This document shows positions 42,237 to 52,577 of a DNA stretch of 64,000 nucleotides, in pieces. The number at the start of each line of letters is the position of its first letter. Position 1 is the stretch's first letter. The notes under the pieces were generated by a model. The model was not told the DNA's origin and ran no database searches. It saw only the letters and a program-made list of their open reading frames with translations. A program made the translations under genes and the position numbers. The stretch is from positions 62,001-126,000 of the forward strand of contig JALHMI010000009.1 in assembly GCA_022844125.1 (NCBI GenBank), read 5' to 3'. Source of the stretch: Pirellulales bacterium. GTDB taxonomy: Bacteria; Planctomycetota; Planctomycetia; Pirellulales; PALSA-1355.

Positions 42237-42574
42237 ACCTGCTGACCGACCCCGTGGGCATCACGCACTACCTGATCGTTGGCGCGATCCTGTTCGTGAC
42301 CGGCGCCGTTTGCATGGCCACCAAGCGCAATGCCCTGGGCGTGCTGATGGGTATCGAACTGGTGCTGAACGGCGCGAACGTGAACTTCGTGGCCTTCGGC
42401 AGCGAGTACCTGCGGCCGGGCGTCCTGGGCATCGGCCTCGACGGGCAACTGATTGCCCTGTTCGTGATCATTCTCGCCGCCGCCGAAGCTGCCGTGGCCC
42501 TGGCCATCGTGCTGAACTTTTACAACAACCATTCGACCGTCGACGTCGATCGGGCTGACGAGCTTAAAGGCTGA
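42233..42574 (+). CDS. nuoK: NADH-quinone oxidoreductase subunit K
   Basis: 113 aa from ATG at 42233 after GGGAGGG. Three helices with the conserved membrane Glu of GIELVLNGANVNFVAF and the second Glu of AAAEAAVALAIVLNFY. Standard NuoK, one of the small proton-path subunits. Its stop overlaps the nuoL ATG. Confidence 0.95.
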   Translation: MNLLTDPVGITHYLIVGAILFVTGAVCMATKRNALGVLMGIELVLNGANVNFVAFGSEYLRPGVLGIGLDGQLIALFVIILAAAEAAVALAIVLNFYNNHSTVDVDRADELKG

Positions 42575-45045
42575 TGGATCCTGTCACGACACTACCTGTG
42601 CTGTTGGGGATCGCCTGGCTGGTGCCACTGGCGTCCTTCACGCTGATCTTGCTGTTCGGCCCCCGCATGGGCAAGCACGGCCAAGGCGCCGGCATGCTCG
42701 CCACGGCTGCCATCGGCACCAGCGCCGTTCTCTCGCTGATCGCGCTCTTCTTCGTGTGGGTGCCCGCCTACGACTGGGCTCCCGAGCATCACGCCGCTCA
42801 TGCTGAGCACGGCGCCGCCGAGCATCATGACGCCGGGCACGGCGAAGCGGGGCATGATGACGCTCACGATAAGGACGCTCACGGCGCCGACGAACATCAA
42901 GCCGAAGAGCACAAGACCGAAGAGCACAAGACCGCTGACGAGCATCACGACTGGCGGAAGCCCTATGTCGCGGGCGAATGGTACACGCTCGGCCAATTCG
43001 GCAAGCTCCGGATCGGCATCAGCTACTACATCGACTCACTCACGGTGACGATGTTCGCGATGATCACGTTCATCGCCACCATGATCCACTTCTATGCCAA
43101 TGGCTACATGCACGATGAGCTGCATGAGATCACCGACCACGAAGTGACGCTTTCCAACGGCCATCACCTGCATCGGCCCGGCCGGTTCCACCGCTTCTTT
43201 CAGTACCTGTCGCTGTTCTGCTTCAGCATGCTCGGCATCGTCATCGCCGGCAACATCGCAATGGTGTTCGTGTTCTGGGAACTGGTGGGCATCTGCTCCT
43301 ACTTCCTGATCGGCTTCTACATCGAGCGCAAGAGCGCCTCGAACGCCGCCAACAAAGCCTTCATCGTCAACCGGGTCGGCGACTTCGGCATGATCATCGG
43401 CTTGATGATCCTGATTGCCACGCTCGGCACGTTCAGCTTCGGCGACATCGATACCGATGGCGACGGAACGGCCGAACCCGGCATCTTCAGTCTCGTCCGC
43501 ACCGAGGCGAACAATTACGCCCTGGTCGTCCCCGATGGCATGGTCCGGGCGGCCGCTGCCAGCGAGATCGCCGCCGGCGTCGAACCCTCGGCCGAGCAAA
43601 TCGCCGCGTGGCGCGCCGAAACCGGCCCCGGCGGCATCGGTCGCACGGCCTATTGGCTGCTGATCGTCGCGGGCCTGGGGATCTTCTGCGGCTGCGTGGG
43701 CAAAAGCGCCCAATTCCCGCTGCACGTCTGGCTTCCAGACGCGATGGAAGGTCCCACGCCCGTCAGCGCACTGGTGCACTCGGCCACGATGGTCGCCGCC
43801 GGCGTGTATTTGGTCGGACGGTTTTATCCAGTCTTCACGCCCGAAACGCTGCTGGTCATCGCGGTCATCGGCTGCATCACGCTATTCATCGCGGCCACGA
43901 TCGCCATCGTCGCGGTCGACATCAAACGCGTGCTGGCCTATTCGACGGTCAGCCAACTCGGCTACATGATGCTGGCTCTCGGCGTCGGTGGCTGGAGCGC
44001 CGGTATGTTCCACCTGATCACGCACGCGTTCTTCAAGAGCCTGCTGTTCATGTGCTCGGGCTCTGTGATTCACGCCGTGCACACCAACGACATGACCAAG
44101 ATGGGCGGCCTGCGGCACAAGATGCCGTTCACCGCCTACACCATGCTCGCCGGGTGTTTGGCGATCATGGGCGCCGGCATTCCGTTCATGATCGGGCTAA
44201 GCGGTTACTACTCGAAGGACGCCATCCTGGCCCAGGCCTTGTCCTTCAAGGCGTCGAACCCGCAGTGGGGCTTCCTGTTCTACGTGGCCGCGGCAGGCGC
44301 CGCGATCACCGCGTTCTATATGTTCCGGCTGTGGTTCATGACGTTCGCCGGCAAGCCGCGCGATCATCACGCCTACGATCACGCCCACGAATCGCCCAAG
44401 ATCATGTACTACCCGCTGATCGTGCTGGCGGTCTTGGCCGTCGTCGTGGCCTGGCCGTTCTGGCCAGTGAGCATTGTCGCACTGCTTGAGCAAGCTCGGC
44501 CCGAAGGTTTTCACGAAACGGTCAATGGCGTGCTGGTTTCCAACCTCACGCACCCCGCCGAGCACATCTCGCACGAACCGAATTTCCACATTCAGGCCAC
44601 CTGGGTCGCCACCTTCGTGGGCCTCTCGGGCCTGGGCCTGGCGATCGTGTTCTATGGCCTCTCGCTGCTGAACCCGGCCGAAGTGGCTCGCCAGTTCAAG
44701 CCGGTCTACACGTTCCTGTGGAACAAGTGGTATTTCGACGAGCTGTACGACTACATCTTCGTCAGGCCGGTGCTGTTCGTGGCCAACCGCGTGGCCGAGT
44801 TCGACAAGGTGGTCATTGACGGCATCATCGACAGCCTCGCGATGCTCACCCGAATGGTCGCCCGGCTGGACGATCTGTCGGATCGCTACCTGGTCGACGG
44901 CTTTGTGAACGGCCTGGCCGCCTGGACCTATGCCACCGGCAGCAAGCTTCGTTCGGCCGAGACGGGCCGCATTCGCCAATACGTGATGTTCATCGTCGTC
45001 GGGACCGTGGCGATGTTCGTGCTGATTTCGCTGTATATCTCCTAA
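42574..45045 (+). CDS. nuoL: NADH-quinone oxidoreductase subunit L with His-rich insertion
   Basis: 823 aa, longer than the usual 610-680. The antiporter-like core is complete: the Glu of VFVFWELVGICSYFLIGFY, FPLHVWLPDAMEGPTPVSAL with its Lys partner nearby, and STVSQLGYMMLALG. Residues about 69-128 form an insertion with about 17 histidines plus Glu, Asp and Ala (AEHGAAEHHDAGHGEAGHDD), placed between the first two helices. A second short insert lies near residues 285-350. The C-terminal lateral helix is present. The His-rich part could bind metal or protons; its role is not known. Confidence 0.93.
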   Translation: MDPVTTLPVLLGIAWLVPLASFTLILLFGPRMGKHGQGAGMLATAAIGTSAVLSLIALFFVWVPAYDWAPEHHAAHAEHGAAEHHDAGHGEAGHDDAHDKDAHGADEHQAEEHKTEEHKTADEHHDWRKPYVAGEWYTLGQFGKLRIGISYYIDSLTVTMFAMITFIATMIHFYANGYMHDELHEITDHEVTLSNGHHLHRPGRFHRFFQYLSLFCFSMLGIVIAGNIAMVFVFWELVGICSYFLIGFYIERKSASNAANKAFIVNRVGDFGMIIGLMILIATLGTFSFGDIDTDGDGTAEPGIFSLVRTEANNYALVVPDGMVRAAAASEIAAGVEPSAEQIAAWRAETGPGGIGRTAYWLLIVAGLGIFCGCVGKSAQFPLHVWLPDAMEGPTPVSALVHSATMVAAGVYLVGRFYPVFTPETLLVIAVIGCITLFIAATIAIVAVDIKRVLAYSTVSQLGYMMLALGVGGWSAGMFHLITHAFFKSLLFMCSGSVIHAVHTNDMTKMGGLRHKMPFTAYTMLAGCLAIMGAGIPFMIGLSGYYSKDAILAQALSFKASNPQWGFLFYVAAAGAAITAFYMFRLWFMTFAGKPRDHHAYDHAHESPKIMYYPLIVLAVLAVVVAWPFWPVSIVALLEQARPEGFHETVNGVLVSNLTHPAEHISHEPNFHIQATWVATFVGLSGLGLAIVFYGLSLLNPAEVARQFKPVYTFLWNKWYFDELYDYIFVRPVLFVANRVAEFDKVVIDGIIDSLAMLTRMVARLDDLSDRYLVDGFVNGLAAWTYATGSKLRSAETGRIRQYVMFIVVGTVAMFVLISLYIS

Positions 45046-45117
45046 CTAACACGATAAGTAACGAGCGCAACGCTCGACTGCGGCCGCGGCCGCGAAACGA
45101 CTGGGAAACCGCTGAAC

Positions 45118-46890
<1,773 letters not shown>

Positions 46891-46920
46891 GCTACCAACC
46901 TTCATCGGTAACCGATCACC

Positions 46921-48660
46921 GTGAACCTGTACGAACTGTTTAACTCACTGGCAGCCGATTCCGCCCGCAGCATCGCCGGGTTCCAAGGCGAGCTCGCGCT
47001 GTGCGTGACGATCGTACTGCTGTTGCTGCTGCGAATCCCCCGGCTCACCAGCCGGATCGATTCGTTCTTCGTGATGCTCATTGGTTCGTCGGTCGCGCTC
47101 TACCTGGCCGGACCCTGGCGTCCGCTGGAGCAGCCGTCCGAGATCTTCACGGGCCTGTTGGTTTACGACAACTTCACGGTTTACTTCCGCACGCTGCTGA
47201 TGGCGTTCGCGGTGCTGTTTGCCGTGTTCACCAAGATCTCCGGCGTTCCGGATCGCGACGCCGCGCCGGATATCTATGCCCTGGTGCTTGGCGCCACGCT
47301 CGGCATGTGCATCATGGCCTCGGCCAACAACATGCTGATGATCTTCCTGGGCGTCGAGATGGCAAGCGTGCCGAGCTACGCCCTGGCCGGCCTCTTGAAG
47401 GGCCGCCGGCAAAGCAGCGAAGCCGCCCTCAAGTACGCCGTCTATGGCGCAGGCGCCGCCGGCATCATGCTCTATGGCATCAGCCTGATCTCCGGCATCC
47501 TGGGCACCGTCCACCTGCCGACGATGGCCGTCCGCTTGGCCGAGCTCTTGCAGCCGGCTAACCTCGAAAGCGGCCTTGGCTCCGACACGCACATGGTGCT
47601 CGCCCTGGGCGGGATGATGATCATGGTCGGCCTGGCGTTCAAGCTCTCGGCCGTGCCGTTCCACTTCTGGTGTCCCGACGTGTTCGAAGGCGCTACTGCC
47701 GAAGTGAATGCGTTCCTCTCCGTAGCTTCGAAGGCCGCGGCACTCGCGCTGCTGGCTCGCGTGGCGATCGGGTTTGGTTACATTCCGGCGCCGGTGCTGG
47801 TTGAAACGGCCCCCGCCGCCAGTGTCGAAACCGCCGCGCTATACAACGTGGCCGACCCCCCCGGCGAAGCACCTGCTGCTCCCGCGGCCAGAACGCCTGC
47901 CGAAAACGCCGAAGCGAAGGCCGAGGCCGCTGTCGGCTTCGGTCCGCTTCCCAACCGCGAAGCTCAGATTGCCGCGCTCGCGCCGGCCCGCGAGTTCATC
48001 TGGAAGCTCGTGGCCTTTGTCGCCGTGATTACCTGCACGTTCGGCAACCTGGCGGCTTACGGCCAGACGAACATCAAGCGCCTCCTGGCTTACTCGACGA
48101 TCGCGCAGGCCGGCTACATGATGATGCCGGTCGCTTCGGCGATGGTCCTGGCCGGCACGAACGCTCCGGCCGCTCGCGACGCGATCAGCGCGGTCGCGTT
48201 TTATGCCGGGGCGTACGTCTTCATGAACCTGGGCGCCTTCGCCATCGTGGCCTTCCTGCGAAACATGCTCCACTCCGAAGAGATTGCCGATTACGCTGGC
48301 CTGCTCCACCGGGCGCCGGTCACCGTGATCTGCTTCTGCATCGTCCTGGTCAGCCTGATCGGCCTGCCGCCACTGGCCGGGTTCTTTGGCAAGTACCAGA
48401 TCTTCGCCTCGCTGGTCGATGCGAAGTTGTGGTTCGTGCTGTTCATCGCCGGCCTGAACACCGCCATCAGCCTGTACTACTACCTCCGGGTCGTGAAGAT
48501 CATGACGATCGATCCCGAGCCCGACACCCGCCGCCCGGCCAGCATGTCATTCATTCCCGGCACGTTCATCGTCCTGATCACGGCCCCGATCGTCATCCTC
48601 GGCGTTTGGCCCGACAGTCTGAACGCGCTGGCGCGGATCGCCACCGGCCAGTTGTTCTAG
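46921..48660 (+). CDS. nuoN: NADH-quinone oxidoreductase subunit N with Pro/Ala-rich insertion
   Basis: 579 aa from GTG at 46921. Third antiporter-like subunit: LMIFLGVEMASVPSYALAGL, FKLSAVPFHFWCPDVFEGA and AYSTIAQAGYMMMPVA. Residues about 285-355 are an insertion rich in Ala, Pro, Glu (VADPPGEAPAAPAARTPAEN) between conserved helices. It closes the nuo operon; the next gene lies 43 bp downstream in the same direction. Confidence 0.94.
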   Translation: MNLYELFNSLAADSARSIAGFQGELALCVTIVLLLLLRIPRLTSRIDSFFVMLIGSSVALYLAGPWRPLEQPSEIFTGLLVYDNFTVYFRTLLMAFAVLFAVFTKISGVPDRDAAPDIYALVLGATLGMCIMASANNMLMIFLGVEMASVPSYALAGLLKGRRQSSEAALKYAVYGAGAAGIMLYGISLISGILGTVHLPTMAVRLAELLQPANLESGLGSDTHMVLALGGMMIMVGLAFKLSAVPFHFWCPDVFEGATAEVNAFLSVASKAAALALLARVAIGFGYIPAPVLVETAPAASVETAALYNVADPPGEAPAAPAARTPAENAEAKAEAAVGFGPLPNREAQIAALAPAREFIWKLVAFVAVITCTFGNLAAYGQTNIKRLLAYSTIAQAGYMMMPVASAMVLAGTNAPAARDAISAVAFYAGAYVFMNLGAFAIVAFLRNMLHSEEIADYAGLLHRAPVTVICFCIVLVSLIGLPPLAGFFGKYQIFASLVDAKLWFVLFIAGLNTAISLYYYLRVVKIMTIDPEPDTRRPASMSFIPGTFIVLITAPIVILGVWPDSLNALARIATGQLF

Positions 48661-48703
48661 TTCTCGCCTTTGAACATTCTTCTGACATAACGGAACGACG
48701 TGT

Positions 48704-49162
48704 ATGGCCCAGCCAGGCAATCACGAGGTGTTGAACCGATTGCTGACGGTCTTGCACCGTTCGCTGCCGGTGTACCTGAAGGACGCCGCACCCTGGCGCA
48801 CCGCAGGAGACGAGCGGGCGATCGGGGTCATGCAGCGCATCGTCGAAGACCAGGAACAACTCGGCGCGCGGATCGGCCAGCACATCCTCGAGCATTACGG
48901 CCCGATCGAACTCGGCAGCTTTCCGCTCGACTTTCCAGACACGAACAACCTGGCGTTCGACTACCTGCTCGGCAAGCTGGTCGCCTGCCAGCGTCAGGAC
49001 GTCGCTTCGATCGAACGCTATGTCTCACAGATCGGCGGCGGAGACTTCGAAGCCCGCGCACTGGCCGAGGAAGCACTCGGCGCGGCCCGCGGCCATCTCG
49101 AGTCGCTCGAAGAGCTGGCCGCCGAAGTGACCAAGGCCGGCGCCACCTGGGTCAAGCGCTAA
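48704..49162 (+). CDS. Helical hypothetical protein, possibly ferritin-like
   Basis: 152 aa. No cysteine-rich motif or signal peptide. Predicted as a bundle of four helices; the pattern HEVLNRLLTVLHRSLPVYL, VEDQEQLGARIGQHIL and ARGHLESLEELAAEVTK places Glu and His residues at regular positions, as ferritin-like bundles do, but I cannot confirm a di-iron site. It follows nuoN by 43 bp and may be co-transcribed with complex I. ATG at 48704. Confidence 0.72.
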   Translation: MAQPGNHEVLNRLLTVLHRSLPVYLKDAAPWRTAGDERAIGVMQRIVEDQEQLGARIGQHILEHYGPIELGSFPLDFPDTNNLAFDYLLGKLVACQRQDVASIERYVSQIGGGDFEARALAEEALGAARGHLESLEELAAEVTKAGATWVKR

Positions 49163-49180
49163 CGCGCGAGTGTTACTCCT

Positions 49181-49212
49181 CTAAAGCCCAGGGAATGCTT
49201 TCTTTGGGAACT
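49181..49212 (+). repeat. Dispersed hairpin repeat, copy 4
   Basis: Arms CCCAGGGAA and TTCTTTGGG (49187-49208) around TGCT, with two G-U pairs, 5' flank CTAAAG and 3' flank AACTC. Between the hypothetical gene and tatD. Confidence 0.55.
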
Positions 49213-49254
49213 CTTCTCTCCTGAGTTCGCCGCGAAACCCCTTCGCCACTGCGG

Positions 49255-49260
49255 TATACT
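49255..49260 (+). promoter_or_regulatory. Possible -10 element of a leaderless tatD transcript
   Basis: TATACT lies seven bases before the tatD ATG at 49267, so transcription would start at or next to the start codon. No good -35 was found. Confidence 0.25.
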
Positions 49261-49266
49261 TCCTCC

Positions 49267-50052
49267 ATGCGCCTCATCGACTCGCACTCGCACATCAACC
49301 AGAAAGAATTCAACGACGACCGCGCCGAGGTGATCGCCCGGGCGCACGCGGCCGGCGTCGAGGCCGTGATCGCCGTGGGCGTCGACGCGGTGACCAGCGA
49401 AGTCGTCTGCGACCTGGCCGAGCACAACAAGGGCGTTTACGCCGCGGTGGGCATCCAGCCCAACTACACGGCCGAGGCCCAGCTTGGCGATTGGAACCGC
49501 ATCGTCGCGCTGGTGAATCGCCCGCGCGTCGTGGCAATCGGCGAGACGGGCCTCGATCGCTACTGGAAAGACGCCCCGATCGAGATCCAGCGCGACTATT
49601 TCGATCGCCACCTGCGGCTCTCGCAAGAGCGCGATCTGCCGTTCATCGTGCATATGCGCGATTGCGAAGCCGACATCCTGGAGATGCTCCGCGCGGCGCA
49701 CCGCCGCGGCCCCTTGCGCGGGGTGATGCATTCCTACACCGGCAGCGCCGAGGGCGCCGCCGAGTGCGTCGCGATGGGTATGTACATCAGTTTCGCCGGC
49801 ATGGTCACCTACAAAAAGTCCGATGATTTGCGATCCGTGGCCAAGGTTGTGCCCGATGATCGCATTCTGGTCGAGACGGACAGTCCTTACCTTTCGCCGG
49901 AACCGTTCCGCGGAAAACGCAACGAGCCGGCGAATGTGGCCCATACCGCGCGACGTCTGGCGGAAGAGCGCGAACAGGACTTCGAGATATTTTGTGAGCT
50001 AACGACTCGCAACGCACGCACGTTGTTTCGCCGCTTCAGCGACGAATATTAG
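49267..50052 (+). CDS. TatD-family metal-dependent hydrolase
   Basis: 261 aa. Metal ligands of the TatD fold are all visible: DSHSHI at the N-terminus, the Glu of IGETGLDRYW, the His of FIVHMRD, the His of MHSYTGS and the Asp of VETDSPYL. Enzymes of this group are 3'-5' DNases or act on D-aminoacyl-like esters. Length is typical. It stands alone. Confidence 0.92.
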   Translation: MRLIDSHSHINQKEFNDDRAEVIARAHAAGVEAVIAVGVDAVTSEVVCDLAEHNKGVYAAVGIQPNYTAEAQLGDWNRIVALVNRPRVVAIGETGLDRYWKDAPIEIQRDYFDRHLRLSQERDLPFIVHMRDCEADILEMLRAAHRRGPLRGVMHSYTGSAEGAAECVAMGMYISFAGMVTYKKSDDLRSVAKVVPDDRILVETDSPYLSPEPFRGKRNEPANVAHTARRLAEEREQDFEIFCELTTRNARTLFRRFSDEY

Positions 50053-50172
50053 TGCAAGTGCCTTTTGGCAAACTCGACTTGGCACGCCGCAGCGGACATA
50101 ATCGTCCCTTCGGCTCACGTTTCTCTTCTGCCTTCCATTTCGACGAGCCGCTGGCGCGAGCTTCTGAGTTTC

Positions 50173-51627
50173 ATGGCCAAAACCAGTACCTCGATCGCAG
50201 CCCTCTCGAGCAAGGGTGCTTGGGTTGGCCCGCTCGTTTATCTAGCCATGCTGGCTGTGGGCGTCGCTGCGTTCCTGCTGATTCGCTCAGTCGGCGAAAC
50301 GCTCCAGCCGCCGGCCGAAGTCGCCAATGAAGTCGCCCAGGCCGAACGAGCGATTCCCAAAGTCGATGTCGTGTTTCATGTGCTCGCCACGCTGGCGGCG
50401 ATCGTCACGATGGGAATCTTCTTCGGTCGCGCGCTGCGCTACTTTGGTCAACCACCCGTCATTGGTGAAGTCCTGGCCGGCATCGTCCTCGGACCGTCGC
50501 TGCTGGGCTTGCTCAGCCCCGAACTGGCCAGCTTCTTCGTTCCCAACGCCCAGCAGGATCCAGCCGGCGTCGTGGTCAGCGCGCTGACGGCTGTCTCGCG
50601 GCTCGGCATCGTGCTGTACATGTTCCTCGTTGGGCTGGAGTTGAACCTGCCCGAATTGCGGCACAAAGCGCACGCCGCGGTGGCGATTTCTCACGCAAGC
50701 ATCCTGGCGCCCTTCGTGCTTGGCGCGGCGCTTGCGCTGTGGATCTATCCCCGCGTTTCGTCGGCCGACGTCGCCTTCACCAGCTTCGCGCTGTTTATGG
50801 GCGCTGCGATGGCAATCACGGCCTTTCCTGTCCTGGCACGCATCCTGACCGATCAGAAGCTCGACAAGACCGAACTCGGCGTGCTGGCGCTCAGTTGCGC
50901 GGCGGCCGATGACGTCACCGCCTGGTGCCTGCTGGCCTTCGTGATCGGCATGGCCCAGTCCCAACTCAGCGAGGCCTTGTTCGTCATCACCGGCGCGGTC
51001 ACTTACGTGGCCGTGATGCTGCTGGTCGTCCGACCGCTGCTGCACAAACTGCTGGCTCGTTTTGAAAATCAGGAGTTTCCCTCCTGGATGTTCCCCGCCG
51101 TGCTCGTCGCGATCATTATCTCGGGCCTGATCACCAAGACGATCGGCATCCATACTCTGTTCGGCGGTTTCGTCATGGGGGTCGTCCTCTCCAGCAACGA
51201 CCGCCTGAACGTCGTCCTCCGCGCCAAATTGCACGACCTGGCTACGATCCTGCTCCTCCCCGCGTTCTTCGCCATCACGGGACTCCGCACACAGATCACG
51301 CTGCTCAACACGGCCGAGGATTGGCTGCTCACCGGCTTGATCATCGTGGTGGCCACCCTCGGCAAGTTCGGCGGCACGCTCGCCGCGGCCCGGCTCACGG
51401 GGCTCTCCTGGCGAGATTCCTCGGCCCTGGGCATCCTGATGAACACACGCGGCCTGATGGAGCTGATCGCGCTCAACATCGGCCTCGAGATCGGCGTCGT
51501 TTCGCCGCGACTGTTCGCGATGATGGTCATCATGGCACTCGTAACCACCCTGGCCACCGCCCCGCTTCTGCACTGGCTGTGGGGACCCGACCATCGCAAG
51601 GTTCGAGCCGCCGTCTCGCACACTTGA
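50173..51627 (+). CDS. Cation:proton antiporter (CPA2 family)
   Basis: 484 aa from the ATG at 50173; a start at 50065 would add an unsupported N-terminus. About 12-13 membrane segments. The conserved CPA2 region GQPPVIGEVLAGIVLGPSLLG, LEL in FLVGLELNLPEL and SCAAADDVTAW (Asp-Asp ion-binding pair) are present. It exchanges Na+ or K+ for H+. No regulatory nucleotide-binding (TrkA-N) domain is attached. Separate from the TetR operon downstream by about 280 bp. Confidence 0.9.
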   Translation: MAKTSTSIAALSSKGAWVGPLVYLAMLAVGVAAFLLIRSVGETLQPPAEVANEVAQAERAIPKVDVVFHVLATLAAIVTMGIFFGRALRYFGQPPVIGEVLAGIVLGPSLLGLLSPELASFFVPNAQQDPAGVVVSALTAVSRLGIVLYMFLVGLELNLPELRHKAHAAVAISHASILAPFVLGAALALWIYPRVSSADVAFTSFALFMGAAMAITAFPVLARILTDQKLDKTELGVLALSCAAADDVTAWCLLAFVIGMAQSQLSEALFVITGAVTYVAVMLLVVRPLLHKLLARFENQEFPSWMFPAVLVAIIISGLITKTIGIHTLFGGFVMGVVLSSNDRLNVVLRAKLHDLATILLLPAFFAITGLRTQITLLNTAEDWLLTGLIIVVATLGKFGGTLAAARLTGLSWRDSSALGILMNTRGLMELIALNIGLEIGVVSPRLFAMMVIMALVTTLATAPLLHWLWGPDHRKVRAAVSHT

Positions 51628-51807
51628 CCATTTCCGGGTCCGAATGAACCCACCCGAAATGCCAAGGGCCTTGTTCCGTCGCTTGGCTGGAGCGCGGCGT
51701 TGGCCGAGAGCATCAGCAGTAAAGCGTTTTGGAGATTGCGCTTAGGTCGAATTCGCGCAGGCCTGGAAGCAACCTCGCTGAGATTCCTTGCTTGCAATAA
51801 AGCACGA

Positions 51808-51832
51808 CCGTACTACAATCATTACAGTACGG
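51808..51832. promoter_or_regulatory. Inverted repeat upstream of the tetR gene
   Basis: CCGTACT (51808-51814) and AGTACGG (51826-51832) with an 11-bp spacer, 74 bp before the TetR start. A plausible operator for the TetR protein that would control the efflux operon. Confidence 0.5.
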
Positions 51833-51905
51833 GTGTAATATTTACCCGCGATGCCAGCTAGTTGGCAACGGGCAGGCGGCAACGAAACGTCAAGGCGGCA
51901 AGTAA

Positions 51906-52538
51906 ATGCGATATCCCTCAGGACACAAGAACCGATCTCGGCAGCAGATTCTGGACTCCGCGGCGCGGGTGTTTCGCGAGCGCGGCTATGCCGGCGGTGG
52001 CGTTGGCGAGGTGATGCAAGGCGCGGGAATGACCAAGGGCGGATTTTACGCCCACTTTCGTTCCAAGGAATCACTGTTGGCGGCGGCTCTCGAGCAGGCC
52101 TTTGAAACCGGCTACCAGCAATTGACCGGGGGCCTCGGCGACCAGCATGGCAGTGCCTGGACGGCAGGTGTGATTAGTCGCTATTTGAGCATTGAGCACT
52201 TTGACCAGCCGCTGGGCGGCTGTCCTGTTCCGGCGCTCTTGTCGGAAGTGCATCGCGCCGGCGCGGAACCGCGCAAGACTTTTGAAACTCACATGCTGGA
52301 ACTCGCCAACCGGCTGTCTCAAGGTTTGGCCGGCGAAACTACCGAGCATCGTCTGGACCAGGGTTTGGCGGTTCTGGCCTTGCTTGTTGGCGGCATGTCC
52401 ATGGCCCGCGCTACCAACGACCGTGCCTTGGCTGAGCGGCTTCTGGCGGCCTGCCGAGCATTCGCCCTGTCAGCGGTGCCTCCGTCAGACGAGGGCAGCC
52501 ACGACTCTCCCGCGACAGAGGACTCCGATCGCAATTAG
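51906..52538 (+). CDS. TetR/AcrR-family regulator
   Basis: 210 aa. N-terminal helix-turn-helix: RQQILDSAARVFRERGYAGGGVGEVMQGAGMTKGGFYAHF. The C-terminal ligand domain has a GGCPVPALLSEVHRA segment seen in TetR proteins controlling efflux pumps. It is followed after 39 bp by the membrane-fusion gene and so is the local repressor of the RND pump. AAGGCGG precedes the ATG. Confidence 0.93.
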   Translation: MRYPSGHKNRSRQQILDSAARVFRERGYAGGGVGEVMQGAGMTKGGFYAHFRSKESLLAAALEQAFETGYQQLTGGLGDQHGSAWTAGVISRYLSIEHFDQPLGGCPVPALLSEVHRAGAEPRKTFETHMLELANRLSQGLAGETTEHRLDQGLAVLALLVGGMSMARATNDRALAERLLAACRAFALSAVPPSDEGSHDSPATEDSDRN

Positions 52539-52577
52539 TTTTTGAAAGTCGTGCTTCGAACATCGCTTCACCGCCCG

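Noticed and set aside
45062-45091. CGAGCG/CGCTCG hairpin and GCGGCCGCGGCCGC before nuoM as a terminator
   Set aside because: No T-run and it lies inside a co-directional operon; short GC palindromes are expected in this base composition.
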